NCBI GenBank assembly: GCA_018242685.1
Contig: JAFEBM010000041.1
Location: forward strand, 1-64,000
DNA: 64,000 bases
From: Nitrospira sp.
GTDB lineage: Bacteria > Nitrospirota > Nitrospiria > Nitrospirales > Nitrospiraceae
Direction of reading: 5' to 3'
Shown: positions 27,862 through 37,220 of the stretch, piece after piece
How the letters are laid out: each line of letters opens with the position of its first letter
Position numbering within the stretch: position 1 is the stretch's first letter
Made by a program: the position numbers and the translations under genes
Notes under the pieces: model-generated
The model's database searches: none
Told to the model about the DNA's origin: nothing
Seen by the model: the letters and a program-made list of their open reading frames with translations, nothing else

Positions 27862-28412
27862 GAGCCGGGAGGTGAACTGCAGGCGGGCCGTGAACCGTAT
27901 CGTGTAGAGGGCTGGGGAAAGAGCAGACGTACTTCCGACTGATCCTTGACTCCTGTCAATAACTGCGCCGAAGACTGTTTGAGCGTCGGATGGACCCACA
28001 GCGGATCGAGCTCATTCATCGGCATGAGGACAAATCGTCGCTGATGGAGACGAGGATGCGGAATGGTCAATCCTGGTTCCTTGATCACATGCTCGCCATA
28101 AAAGATGATGTCTAAGTCGATCGTGCGAGGACCGGAGCGGGTGTCATCATCCCGTCCGAGAGAGCGTTCGATTTCCTGGAGGGTCGTTAAGAGACTATGT
28201 GGTCTGATGTCTGTTTCAAGTTGCACCACCCCATTCAGGAACCAACCCTCCCTTGGATCGGTCCGGTCTCGAACCGGTTCTGTTTCATACAGCAGAGAGA
28301 CCCCTTTGAGCCGGGAATGCGGCAAGAGACTCAGCAACGTCACTGCCCGATCGCAAAAATCGACTCGATCACCGACATTCGACCCAAATCCGATGAAGAC
28401 GGTCTCGCTCAT
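27858..28412 (-). CDS. folK: 2-amino-4-hydroxy-6-hydroxymethyldihydropteridine pyrophosphokinase
   Basis: The 184 aa product transfers pyrophosphate to the pterin in folate synthesis. It has FIGFGSNVGDR, the substrate segment LYETEPV, FLNGVVQLETD, and the signature RSGPRTIDLDIIFYG followed by IPHPRLHQRRFVL. It is longer than the E. coli enzyme by a polar tail of about 25 residues. It overlaps panC by four bases, so folate and pantothenate genes are translationally coupled. Confidence 0.93.
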   Translation of the reverse strand: MSETVFIGFGSNVGDRVDFCDRAVTLLSLLPHSRLKGVSLLYETEPVRDRTDPREGWFLNGVVQLETDIRPHSLLTTLQEIERSLGRDDDTRSGPRTIDLDIIFYGEHVIKEPGLTIPHPRLHQRRFVLMPMNELDPLWVHPTLKQSSAQLLTGVKDQSEVRLLFPQPSTRYGSRPACSSPPGS

Positions 28413-28489
28413 GGGCGTATCTCGTGAATCGTTAAACGAGATGGAGATTCACCATGCGATTAGCGGTGAACGTGTAACGAATAACGATT

Positions 28490-29665
28490 TTAGAATCCTG
28501 CCTTTTTAATCCGCTCAACCGCTTCCGCCAACCGCTCCTTGGACGTGCACAGGGTCATGCGGATGTACCCCTCTCCCGGCGCGCCGAATCCATTCCCGGG
28601 AGTCGTCACGATACCGGCCTTCTCCAAAAGATGAGCGGTAAACGACGTCGACGTATAGCCATTCGGTACCGTCACCCACACGTAGAACGCGGCTGGAGGA
28701 GGATCGACTTCTAAGCCGAGACCTTTAAGCCCAGGAATCAAGGTATCTCTCCGGTCTTGATATGTTTTTCTCAACCCATCGGTCATGCTGTCATCTAGAC
28801 TCAGAGCCGTAATACCGGCTTCTTGTATCGCCTCGAAACAGCCGGAATCCAAATTGCTTTTCACCTTTCCGAGGCCGGCCAAGACATCCTTATTGCCGAC
28901 AGCAAAGCCAATGCGCCAGCCGGTCATGTTGTAGGTCTTGGAAAGTGAATGGAACTCAATTCCGACGTCTTTCGCGCCCTCGACTTCCATAAAGCTCGAC
29001 GGGCGACGCCCGTCATAGTACACCTCTGAATAGGCAGCATCGTGACACACGATGACCTGATTCTCCTGAGCAAATTCCACCACGCGCTTGAAGTAGTCCT
29101 TCGACATGATCACCGAGGTGGGATTGTTCGGAGAATTGAGCCACATCAGCTTGGCTTTCTTGGCCACTTCTTTCGGGATTGCGCTGAGGTCCGGCAAGAA
29201 ACCGTTGGCTTTCGTCAGCGGCATGATGTGAGGCGTACCGCCGGAAAAACTGGTACCGACCGGATACACAGGATAGCCAGGGCTCGGAACCAAGACGACG
29301 TCGCCGGGATTAACAAAGGCCAGATGAATATGCCCGATGCCCTCCTTCGAACCGATCAGCGTAAGGACTTCGTTCGCTGGATCAAGCGTCACGTTGAATC
29401 GGCGTTTGTACCAACCAGCCACGGCTTTTCTGAAGGACAACATGCCTTCATACGAGGGATATTGATGATGTTTCGGGTCCTTGGCCGCGTTCGCCAAACG
29501 CTCGATGATCGGCATCGGCGTCGGCAGATCGGGATCGCCGATGCCGAGATTGATGATATCGGCCCCACGTGCGATGGCCTCTTGCTTCATCTTGTCGATC
29601 GCGGCAAATAAATAGGGAGGCAGTGTCTTAATGCGTGTGGCAACTTCGATCGGGAACCCGGCCAT
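28490..29665 (-). CDS. dapL: LL-diaminopimelate aminotransferase
   Basis: The 391 aa class I/II aminotransferase converts tetrahydrodipicolinate directly to LL-diaminopimelate. It shows INLGIGDPDLPTP, the SKEGIGHIHLAFVNPGD region typical of DapL, NSPNNPTSV, the PLP lysine K243 in SLSKTYNMTGWRIG, and a C-terminal GEGYIRMTLC with the carboxylate-binding Arg. AAAGGAG lies before the ATG. It completes the pathway with dapA and dapB, which sit about 12 kb away on the other strand. Other aminotransferase specificities cannot be excluded from sequence alone. Confidence 0.85.
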   Translation of the reverse strand: MAGFPIEVATRIKTLPPYLFAAIDKMKQEAIARGADIINLGIGDPDLPTPMPIIERLANAAKDPKHHQYPSYEGMLSFRKAVAGWYKRRFNVTLDPANEVLTLIGSKEGIGHIHLAFVNPGDVVLVPSPGYPVYPVGTSFSGGTPHIMPLTKANGFLPDLSAIPKEVAKKAKLMWLNSPNNPTSVIMSKDYFKRVVEFAQENQVIVCHDAAYSEVYYDGRRPSSFMEVEGAKDVGIEFHSLSKTYNMTGWRIGFAVGNKDVLAGLGKVKSNLDSGCFEAIQEAGITALSLDDSMTDGLRKTYQDRRDTLIPGLKGLGLEVDPPPAAFYVWVTVPNGYTSTSFTAHLLEKAGIVTTPGNGFGAPGEGYIRMTLCTSKERLAEAVERIKKAGF

Positions 29666-29806
29666 TATGGTCTTACTCCTTTCGTAGGTGAGTTCGTCAT
29701 TACGCCGTCATGTCCTCAAGTCGGGGAACTTTTATGGACTTTCGACGTGAAGTCGTTGAGACTTGTCGACGAAGGGAATAAGACTACTTCAGGAATGAGC
29801 CGGTAA

Positions 29807-30490
29807 TCAACGATTGGATTGAAGTAGATGGTCGATCAACCGATCAGCCGTTTGATGGAGCTGCGGGAGCTGTGGCAGAGCGGCTGATCTTACTTGATGT
29901 TTGGTAAGGCGAGCTTTCATCAAGTCCGGCGCACATTCTTGACAGAGCGAGTCGATCCCACCTTCCTCCATCTCCAAATGAAAGAGAAGGCCATAGGCAC
30001 GATCGCCATAGCGAAACGCCTGCAGTGGCGCAATGTCAGAACCGGCCAATGACACGCAGTCCTTCGGCAAGTCAAAGACTTCCCCATGCCATTCAAAGAC
30101 GGAGAAAGACTCAGGGCCGGCCGCAAATACAGGGTCCTGTTTCCCCGCATCAGTAAGGCGAACAGGGGTCATGCCGATTTCCAATGCCTGGCCTGATCGC
30201 ACGGTGGCGCCGAGCGCCTTGGCCATAAATTGACTCCCCAAACACACCCCGATCATCGGCGTGCCGGCGAGCAGCACAGATCTAATGAATGCGGTCTCCT
30301 CGGCAATCCACTCGTCGGAATCGTTCACCGACATCGGTCCGCCCATCACGATCAACAAGTCCCCGCCATCATTCGGTATGCCTTCTTTCGGGACAAGCGA
30401 ATATTCAAGGCCCGCACCCCGCATAGCCAAGGCCTTTGCAAAAGCACCGGGACCTTCGAAGGGAACGTGCTGGAGACAGACGACTCGCAT
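29807..30490 (-). CDS. Class I glutamine amidotransferase-like protein
   Basis: The 227 aa product has the GATase fold: LLIVMGGPMSVND, the nucleophile elbow GVCLGSQFMA with Cys, FEWHGEVFDLP, and the His-x-Glu pair in LLFHLEMEEGG. This is the stand-alone type related to GuaA N-domains and carried next to amino-acid genes. No synthase partner is adjacent. The ATG at 30490 is preferred to 30499 because GGGG precedes it. Confidence 0.8.
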   Translation of the reverse strand: MRVVCLQHVPFEGPGAFAKALAMRGAGLEYSLVPKEGIPNDGGDLLIVMGGPMSVNDSDEWIAEETAFIRSVLLAGTPMIGVCLGSQFMAKALGATVRSGQALEIGMTPVRLTDAGKQDPVFAAGPESFSVFEWHGEVFDLPKDCVSLAGSDIAPLQAFRYGDRAYGLLFHLEMEEGGIDSLCQECAPDLMKARLTKHQVRSAALPQLPQLHQTADRLIDHLLQSNR

Positions 30491-30764
30491 TGACCCCATC
30501 TTGAAGAGACTTCGGTTCTTATATACCGAATGGTGCGATGAATAAAGAGCGGAATTCCCGACTTCAAGCCTAGCCCAAATGACAAGCAGCAGTCGAAGTT
30601 ATTGTGACGGACGATCTTCTAAGGTCTTGTAAACATGATGAAATACGGTTTTGCCTCTGAACGGGACAAAGAGATCTGCATCCTTCAATGAGCCGCTGAA
30701 CGGCTGTTGCAACTCCTGGGTGGCTTCCTTTTCCGCTCGCTCTCCCTTAAAGTAGGCCGCTCAC

Positions 30765-31721
30765 ATGTTAACACCTACGACGGCACAGTCGCTGATTCTT
30801 GGGATTGATCGCGTCTTGATCCACACGCAGGACGTGGAACGTGTCTTCGCGCGATTTCGTTACGAGTTCGGCTTGCCGGTCGCGTGGCCGATCACCGACT
30901 GTGGCCTGTTCGTGTCGGGTGGCCTGTACGCCGGCAATATGACTATCGAAATTGGTCGGTTCGCGGGATTTGGGCTTCCCGGAACCTGGTTCTACGGGCT
31001 CGGTTTTGCACCATCGCAGCCGACGTGGGAAACAGTGAATGGGTTAGTGTCTCGAAAAGTGTTGCACACACCCCCTGTGACACTGCACTACGAAGAGCCG
31101 GTTGCAACCAGATCCACGCTCACGTTCTTGCGCAATCTCCTCGATGGCCAGCCGAATACACCGTTTTGGTTCGGTCGGCCTTGGGGCGGGGATACTCGTC
31201 TCTGTCGAGTTCTGGCGGTCCTCAGTACCTGGATGGTCCGGACAGAGGCCGGTGCCATGACGTTTTCGAAACTCTTGGGCAGTTCTGCAGTCTTCATGTG
31301 CGACAACCAAATCGATCGCCAGCAAGAACGGCTCACGGAATTGAAGGCGAACTGGCGGATGACGCGACAGAGCAGACCGTATGGGATCACCGGGATTGCA
31401 GCAGTCAATATTGAAGTGGCTACCAACACAGCCTATTGGGGAAAACTCCTGGACCGGCCGGACTTGATCACGAATTCGACACATTCTTTCAGCATGGGAC
31501 CGTCGCTTCGCTTTCATCCCGGCGGGAGAAACCGATTGCTCGGCATCGAGTTTTCATGTATCGACCTCGAATCGACCGCTCGGAAGCTTATTGAAAAGCG
31601 ATCGCTGGTTCCAGCAGATGGTAAACGAATCACTCTCTCTCCAGACCAAATGGACGGTTTGACCATTGGATTCAGCCAGGCTCCCACTACAAGAGTGAAT
31701 TCCGACCATAGCCTGTGCTAG
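30765..31721 (+). CDS. Glyoxalase/VOC-like protein, 318 aa
   Basis: The N-terminus ILGIDRVLIHTQDVERVFARF followed by FGLPVAWPITDCGLFVSGGL resembles a vicinal-oxygen-chelate or glyoxalase-like module. A second region (TGIAAVNIEVATNTAYWGKLL, and later NRLLGIEFSCIDLES) could be a second module. The metal ligands are not obvious, so enzymatic activity is unsure. It stands alone. Confidence 0.55.
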   Translation: MLTPTTAQSLILGIDRVLIHTQDVERVFARFRYEFGLPVAWPITDCGLFVSGGLYAGNMTIEIGRFAGFGLPGTWFYGLGFAPSQPTWETVNGLVSRKVLHTPPVTLHYEEPVATRSTLTFLRNLLDGQPNTPFWFGRPWGGDTRLCRVLAVLSTWMVRTEAGAMTFSKLLGSSAVFMCDNQIDRQQERLTELKANWRMTRQSRPYGITGIAAVNIEVATNTAYWGKLLDRPDLITNSTHSFSMGPSLRFHPGGRNRLLGIEFSCIDLESTARKLIEKRSLVPADGKRITLSPDQMDGLTIGFSQAPTTRVNSDHSLC

Positions 31722-31962
31722 CGAAGCTCCATTCCTCCCTGGTTTTCTCACCCTTCAGCTCTTGGCGCGATCGACCGAAAAGCAAGCGTCATGCGTATCA
31801 CAGTTTCAAAAGAAGCACCTCGGCTTAGGGGCAATGCCTCGCGACCCAGTATGATTCATACTCGATTAAGTCGACGCAGCGTCCGCGACTTCCCGGTGTG
31901 GTCCCGTATGGAATACTCTCGCAAGGCTGGCAGTGTCTTCATGCCTGCGCTACAATTGCATC

Positions 31963-32781
31963 GTGAAATACTCCATCAAGAACGCGGATGATCTTCGATG
32001 GCTGATCGGGCATACGGGCGGTTTCCGCTCAGGATATGTGACCGACGTACAGATGTCCAAACGCCGCCTCTTCGACGAAGGTTCCGGACGGGAGGTGCCG
32101 GCCGGTACCACCGTCTCGGTCACCATTCGGTATGAGATTCTTGGGATGGTACGAGTGGCCAAACTCACCATGACAGGCGTGACAGATTTTTCAGTTTTTG
32201 AGCAAGATGGCGTCGATTGTTCCACTCTTGGCACCATTCAGACGGAATTCAGCGCAGGAAAACTTCGATTCTGGTTTGATCCCCAGGGAGAACTCTACGT
32301 GGTGTGCGAGGAGGTCCATCTGGATGAAATCGCCACGCCGTTTGTGACAGCCGATCGGGCCGCCGAATTTGCTCGATGGACGTTCCAAGGTCGAACTGCC
32401 GAAGGCCCCACGGTGTCGTGGCTGTTGCACGAATTGGATCGAGCCGGCTTGCCCTGTGCTTGGCGCGAAGCGAAGCGGGCCGTCGCGATTCATCCGACGG
32501 TGCAGTGGGAGGGTGATCTGATTCCAATAGGCGACTCCACCGTCAATCGGAACCACGCGGTCCATGTCATGGCCTATGGCCTATCGGAGAGGCACGGTTT
32601 CGGTTTGATGCTGCGGGTGTTTGGGATTCAGGATCGGCGGATGAGCCGGATCCTCGAAGTCCTGGCCGATCAGATCACCCGACATTTTGCAGGCGACTGC
32701 CTCGTCGGTACGACGATCATCCCAGGCCGTGAATGGGAGGGCTGGTTGATTCGGGAACACCATGCACGACACGATCGATAG
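31963..32781 (+). CDS. Hypothetical protein, 272 aa
   Basis: I start at the GTG at 31963 (MKYSIKNADDLRWLIGHTGG) because the residues before it look random; no ribosome site decides this. The protein is soluble, with many beta-prone stretches (GTTVSVTIRYEILGMVRVAKL, RFWFDPQGELYVVCEEVHLD) and an acidic-aromatic C-terminal part. No family recognised. The downstream gene converges on it. Confidence 0.55.
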   Translation: MKYSIKNADDLRWLIGHTGGFRSGYVTDVQMSKRRLFDEGSGREVPAGTTVSVTIRYEILGMVRVAKLTMTGVTDFSVFEQDGVDCSTLGTIQTEFSAGKLRFWFDPQGELYVVCEEVHLDEIATPFVTADRAAEFARWTFQGRTAEGPTVSWLLHELDRAGLPCAWREAKRAVAIHPTVQWEGDLIPIGDSTVNRNHAVHVMAYGLSERHGFGLMLRVFGIQDRRMSRILEVLADQITRHFAGDCLVGTTIIPGREWEGWLIREHHARHDR

Positions 32782-32802
32782 GGGGATGAAGGGTGAAACT
32801 GA

Positions 32803-33549
32803 TCAGTGCGCGTGCTCGGCAGAATAGTGTCCGTTGCTGTTCCCGTTTGTCCCGTTTGCAAAACCGGCTGCACCGCTGCCGTTTATATACCCCGCGACAG
32901 GGTGAGTCACGGCATTTCCGTTGATCTGTTTGCCCTTTCCGTTGACACATTCCACCAAGGCCCAAAGCCGTAATGGGTTGACCCGCTGTTTTCGGGCAAT
33001 CTCCAGAGATGTTCCCTCCAAAACGGTATTCAGGGACAAGTCCGTTCGCCACCCGAGGTGTTTAGTCAACGGAGAAATCACTTTTTCCACGGCGGCGATG
33101 ACCTTGTTGCCGTTACTGAAATGATTCAGCATGATGATGCGGCCACCGGGGCGACAGACCCGAATCATCTCATTGACGACTGTGCGATAGTCAGGGACCG
33201 CCGTCACCACATAGGCTGCAACCACCGTATCGAAGCTGTCATCCTTGAAGTCCATGGCGCCTGCGTCCATGCGATGAAGCTGGACGTGCTCAAGACCGTG
33301 GGCTTCGGCCTTTTCCTTAGCTTTTGCCAGCATACCTTCGGACAGATCGATCCCGACAATCCGGCAATGCCGCGGATACATCGGAAGGGCCAGTCCAGTC
33401 CCCACGCCGACTTCGAGTATCTGTTCATTCGGCTGCACGTTCAGGTTCCGAATAACTGATTCGCGACCTTCATGGAACACTTTACCAAACACCTTGTCGT
33501 AAAACCCCGCGTAGGAGGTGTACACACGCTCAATCTTGTTGGGATCCAT
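32803..33549 (-). CDS. Class I SAM methyltransferase, PmtA-like
   Basis: GGAGG stands before the ATG at 33549. The N-terminal MDPNKIERVYTSYAGFYDKV with FGKVFHEGRESVI resembles phosphatidylethanolamine N-methyltransferases of the bacterial PmtA type. SAM motifs are LEVGVGTGLALPMYP, VGIDLSEGMLAKA and DAGAMDFKDDSFD. The last 45 residues are rich in Gly, Asn and His (NGSGAAGFANGTNGNSNGHY) and look disordered. Lipid or quinone methylation is the likely role; the substrate is inferred. Confidence 0.78.
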   Translation of the reverse strand: MDPNKIERVYTSYAGFYDKVFGKVFHEGRESVIRNLNVQPNEQILEVGVGTGLALPMYPRHCRIVGIDLSEGMLAKAKEKAEAHGLEHVQLHRMDAGAMDFKDDSFDTVVAAYVVTAVPDYRTVVNEMIRVCRPGGRIIMLNHFSNGNKVIAAVEKVISPLTKHLGWRTDLSLNTVLEGTSLEIARKQRVNPLRLWALVECVNGKGKQINGNAVTHPVAGYINGSGAAGFANGTNGNSNGHYSAEHAH

Positions 33550-33847
33550 GCTTTCCTCCAAAGCTCAAACGACTTGCATCCTGCATACCCCGAAGATGCA
33601 AGGGCGGCAGACCATCATTTTCGGACGCGGGGGAAAAATTAAGGCGGGAAACTTAAGTGGTGCAGATACCCGCCCGGAACGTAGTTCGGCGTACTCTAGC
33701 CAATCTCATCTTCATGAGTCAACAGATTCTTGGAGCGTCTTGGAGAGTCCTGAACGGAAATGCTGCCTAAAGCCGCACAGGCAGAACGGTAATTTCGCGC
33801 CTTGCCTCCTTGATTCATGCCTCATTCCTATGTGATAGCTACGCTTT

Positions 33848-34465
33848 ATGATACTGGCCGGCTGCTTCGCAGGAATCTTATTTATCGGACTAATCGTCGG
33901 TGATTGGCTGTATTTCATTCGGCTGACCCCGGACGCCATCCGGTACGGTTGCCGTGTCGCGAACAACCCGGATCAGTGGCCTGGAACCGTGCTCACAACC
34001 CTCGGCGATCGGTTCACTCCGGAGGGCGTGCTGATGCTTCCACATGGAGTGGCCTGGTATTATCCACAGCTCTCCCAGATTGCGATTCGTCCACAGTATC
34101 GATTGTTCGCCAGACGGTTCCGGACTGCCTGGCCGGTGAAAGGGCTGATTCATCTTTCGCCGCACGACCAGTCGCTGCATACGCTGTGTGTAAAGCGTAT
34201 GCCGTGGTCATCGGCCCTCATGACGCTCTTGTGGTTTGCGCTCGTCTTGATCGGGTCCCTGACCTTCGTAGTGCAGTATGCCATGGAAGGAGGGTTTGCT
34301 TCACTGGGGGGAACTCTTACGGGCGTGGCGATCGTTGCCCTCGCCGCCCTTGTGCTGGCCTTCGGGCTCGTCACGGTGGCCCTCGCGTATCGGCTCGAAG
34401 ACAGCCGTCTCATGAAAGTCTATGACGAGTTGCGAGCTACCGTTGCGCTCCCCACCACTTCCTAG
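33848..34465 (+). CDS. Membrane protein of unknown function, 205 aa
   Basis: One N-terminal helix (about 3-25) and two C-terminal helices (about 122-145 and 152-180) frame a soluble region of about 90 residues with WYYPQLSQIAIRPQYR. No family recognised. The gene converges with the 114 aa gene, 19 bases apart. Confidence 0.6.
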   Translation: MILAGCFAGILFIGLIVGDWLYFIRLTPDAIRYGCRVANNPDQWPGTVLTTLGDRFTPEGVLMLPHGVAWYYPQLSQIAIRPQYRLFARRFRTAWPVKGLIHLSPHDQSLHTLCVKRMPWSSALMTLLWFALVLIGSLTFVVQYAMEGGFASLGGTLTGVAIVALAALVLAFGLVTVALAYRLEDSRLMKVYDELRATVALPTTS

Positions 34466-34484
34466 CCGGACCCGGTGTTCTCTC

Positions 34485-34829
34485 TTACGTGAGAAACAAG
34501 TTCAAGAACTGATCGTATTCCGCCGGCAAGTTCAAGGTCGATCGGTTACGAGCGAGGCCGGCGATGATCCCGCGATGTTTTTTTGCGAGGCCCGATGCGT
34601 CAAAGGCCAGTCGAAACTGCTGCCACCGCAAGACGGGATCGGCCAGGATTCGGGTTTGTTCTTCGATCGGGAGTCCATGTATCATGGTTATCAATGTACG
34701 GATGGCCTTCTCCACGCTTTCATACGGAGGAGCGAGTTGAAGCCCGGCATAGAACGTTTCGAGGTGATGACGGAATTCCGCTTTCAGAGTCTGGAGTGGA
34801 TCGGGTGTCGTCGAGGAAGCTTCGGGCAT
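34485..34829 (-). CDS. Hypothetical protein, 114 aa
   Basis: The product is helical and soluble (LKAEFRHHLETFYAGLQL, RWQQFRLAFDASGLAKKHRG). No domain recognised. It is preferred to the opposite-strand frame over the same bases because its composition is protein-like and because it fits between its neighbours. Confidence 0.5.
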   Translation of the reverse strand: MPEASSTTPDPLQTLKAEFRHHLETFYAGLQLAPPYESVEKAIRTLITMIHGLPIEEQTRILADPVLRWQQFRLAFDASGLAKKHRGIIAGLARNRSTLNLPAEYDQFLNLFLT

Positions 34830-34891
34830 GATATTCCAGACGATGATACGGCATGACGAAACCAGGTGACAACTTTTCCACGGAGGAATGT

Positions 34892-35377
34892 ATGAATCGG
34901 CTGTTCACTGGGGTCTGTGCGCTGATGGGAATACTCGTACTGGCTGGGTGCTCCTCATATCGTCATCATCACGGCATAATGAGCGCCGGCAAGAGCGAGG
35001 CGTACTGGCAGAAGGGCCAGCAAGACATGGAAGGGCTGATCAATCGAACCGTCCAAGATCCCGATAAGGCCAAACAGGTCAATGTGCTTGTCGGCGAGAT
35101 CATCAAGGAGATCAAGACAAGCCGTGAACAGGAACGGGCCTATCACCGGGACCTCTATACCTTGAACGCCAGTTATACCGCGATGCCCGATGAATTTTCA
35201 AAAATTCTCAACGAGGCGAATATTCAGCGAATGCAGAGTTCAGCCAAGATATTGAGCCTCCGGTTCAAGATGAAGGACCTGATGACCGCCGATGAGTGGA
35301 AGACGCTCACCGATAAAATGCTGTCCTACAGCAGTCGGTATCAGCACGGCGAGAGTGGAACAAAAACAGGTTACTAA
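34892..35377 (+). CDS. Lipoprotein, 161 aa
   Basis: GGAGGAATGT precedes the ATG at 34892, giving a clean signal peptide with lipobox LVLAGC (acceptor Cys 20) and a His-rich start of the mature part (SSYRHHHG). The rest is helical with charged repeats (KQVNVLVGEIIKEIKTSREQ), suggesting a periplasmic helical bundle. No family recognised. It converges with the BNR-repeat gene. Confidence 0.7.
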   Translation: MNRLFTGVCALMGILVLAGCSSYRHHHGIMSAGKSEAYWQKGQQDMEGLINRTVQDPDKAKQVNVLVGEIIKEIKTSREQERAYHRDLYTLNASYTAMPDEFSKILNEANIQRMQSSAKILSLRFKMKDLMTADEWKTLTDKMLSYSSRYQHGESGTKTGY

Positions 35378-35414
35378 ACAAGGTTGCGGCTGAGGTTAAC
35401 CCTCAACCTTGACC

Positions 35415-36458
35415 TCAACCTGAGCCTGCTGCCGGCGCGGCTTTGAGCGGCACAGCCGTCCAGTTCGAGCCGGCATCGGTCGAACGATACAGACCGCTAC
35501 CATTAGTACCGGCGTAGAGTATCTGCGGATTCTTAGGATTCATCGCCAGAGCGCGAATATTGAGCGTCGCAAAGCCCTGGTTCACCGCCTGCCAGGACTT
35601 TCCACTGTCGGAACTTTTCCAGACCCCTTTCGGACCCCCGACATAGAGCTGTGACGGTTCTGTGGGGTGAAGAAGAATACTGCTGATAAAGGGATCAGCG
35701 AGGGATTGTCCAATCCGTTCCCACTGCTCTCCGCTGTTGGTGGTGCGAAAGAAGCCCTTCGTCGTACCGGCATACACGATATTGGGAGTCGTCCGGTCGA
35801 TTTCAATGGCATTGACACCCAGCGCCATGGCCGACGCCAACTCGCTCTCCGGAATCAATCCGTTATTGATTCTTTTCCACAACATCGCCCCGTCGTCCGA
35901 GCGATACATCCCGCCCGTCGTTCCGCCAAACAGGATGGTAGGGTCCTTGGGATTGATGGCAATGGATGTCACAATGTGGACTTCCTTCATCCCGTTCATC
36001 CGTTCTGCCCATTCACGGCCGCCGTCCTTTGTAAGAAAAACGCCGACGGTCGTCGCAATATAGATCTTCTCGCTCAGGGCGGGATGGAACACAAATTGAT
36101 TCACGAACGAGACATGTTCCTTCAATCCAACATTATGTGGGAGCCAATGTTGGCCTCCGTCCGGACTTTTGTAGACCGCGTCCCCCATCGTGCCGGCATA
36201 GATCGTGGCCGGCAGGAGAGGATCGATCGTGAGCGTGGTGACTCGACGCGCGCTGAAACTCAGGAATCGCTCCCAGGTTCCACCGGCGTCGCGAGACTTA
36301 TAGACGGCATCGTTCGTCGCGACGTAAAGGATGTTGGTTTTGGTGGGATGGAGCGCGATCGACACGATCGACTCGCTCTCCCTTTGGCAGCCGAGACAAA
36401 GCAGGACAAAAGACAAGAAGGCGAATCGAGCGACGGGACAGACGGTTCGAGTCAACAT
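35415..36458 (-). CDS. BNR/YCF48-like beta-propeller lipoprotein
   Basis: The 347 aa product has a signal peptide with a lipobox-like LLCLGC and then at least five repeats of about 45 residues carrying the Asp-box pattern, e.g. VYKSRDAGGTWERF, VYKSPDGGQHWLPH, VFLTKDGGREWAER, MYRSDDGAMLWKRI, FFRTTNSGEQWERI, VWKSSDSGKSWQAV and LYRSTDAGSNWTAV. Such repeats build sialidase or photosystem-assembly type propellers. An envelope-bound binding or assembly role is likely, not catalysis. Confidence 0.82.
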   Translation of the reverse strand: MLTRTVCPVARFAFLSFVLLCLGCQRESESIVSIALHPTKTNILYVATNDAVYKSRDAGGTWERFLSFSARRVTTLTIDPLLPATIYAGTMGDAVYKSPDGGQHWLPHNVGLKEHVSFVNQFVFHPALSEKIYIATTVGVFLTKDGGREWAERMNGMKEVHIVTSIAINPKDPTILFGGTTGGMYRSDDGAMLWKRINNGLIPESELASAMALGVNAIEIDRTTPNIVYAGTTKGFFRTTNSGEQWERIGQSLADPFISSILLHPTEPSQLYVGGPKGVWKSSDSGKSWQAVNQGFATLNIRALAMNPKNPQILYAGTNGSGLYRSTDAGSNWTAVPLKAAPAAGSG

Positions 36459-36697
36459 GGCGTGATAGCGTAAGACTGGACCACAGCGATCGGATGGGAG
36501 TCAAGGCGGGAACGGGAGCGTCCGCAGAAATCTCGACTGAGGAGGAGCAAGCCATTCGACTTCCCCGGGATACGATAACGATTGCACGAGTGTCCTCCTG
36601 AGGCATTCGTTTTACGCCCGCACCTTAGCTTAATCGACCGCAGCCATATTGCAGTTGCCATCGGCTCTGCCGATCATTCAAGTATAGACTGACATAC

Positions 36698-36865
36698 GTG
36701 GTAAACGGCATATGCGTCATACGCTACGACAATGAGGCAGGAAAGGGCGACCACCGACATGTCGGTGCGGAAGAGTTCGTCTACTCATTCCAAACGCCGG
36801 AGAAGCTTGTCGCCGACTTCGAACGCGACATGATGAGGTGGAACCGTGAAAACCGTCGTTCTTGA
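36698..36865 (+). pseudogene. TumE-type toxin (DUF6516), N-terminally damaged
   Basis: The 55 aa frame from GTG 36698 gives VVNGICVIRYDNEAGKGDHR and ends with a typical ADFERDMMRW stretch, the C-terminal half of TumE-type toxins. Upstream the expected residues appear split over two frames (QLPSALP in one, FKYRLTYV in the other, around 36650-36690) with stops, so the N-terminal third is broken. It overlaps the next gene by 20 bases, the usual order for this toxin-antitoxin pair. A toxic activity is unlikely to remain. Confidence 0.6.
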
Positions 36866-37193
36866 TGTCCGCTCCCCAAACGAAGCCATGACTGATTTTG
36901 TCCGTGTCTGGAAAACAGGGAAGGGTGAGAAAGCCGCGCGCCTTACCTTCGCCACACCGGAACTTCTCTGGAAAGTGTTGACGGCGAAGCGTTGGCAATT
37001 ACTGAAGACGATGTGTGGAGCCGGCCCTCTGTCGATTCGCGAAGCAGCGCGCCGTGTCGGGCGAGATGTGAAGGCCGTCCATACGGACGTGACGGCGCTG
37101 TTAAGCGCCGGAGTGCTCGATCGAGTCGAGGATGGTCGGATAATTTTCCCGTTCGACTCAGTGAAAGTCGAGTTCCTTCTCCACGCCGCATAA
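36846..37193 (+). CDS. TumA-like HTH antitoxin / transcriptional regulator
   Basis: The 115 aa product starts with GTG after GAGGTGG. Its middle has a winged-helix DNA-binding pattern: LLKTMCGAGPLSIREAARRV, then VKAVHTDVTALLSAG and a wing with VEDGRIIFPF. Proteins of this kind pair with TumE/DUF6516 toxins, and one lies directly upstream. It probably represses its own operon and survives after the toxin decayed. Confidence 0.72.
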   Translation: MKTVVLDVRSPNEAMTDFVRVWKTGKGEKAARLTFATPELLWKVLTAKRWQLLKTMCGAGPLSIREAARRVGRDVKAVHTDVTALLSAGVLDRVEDGRIIFPFDSVKVEFLLHAA

Positions 37194-37220
37194 ATCGTCT
37201 GAAGATTAGGCTCAACACGC

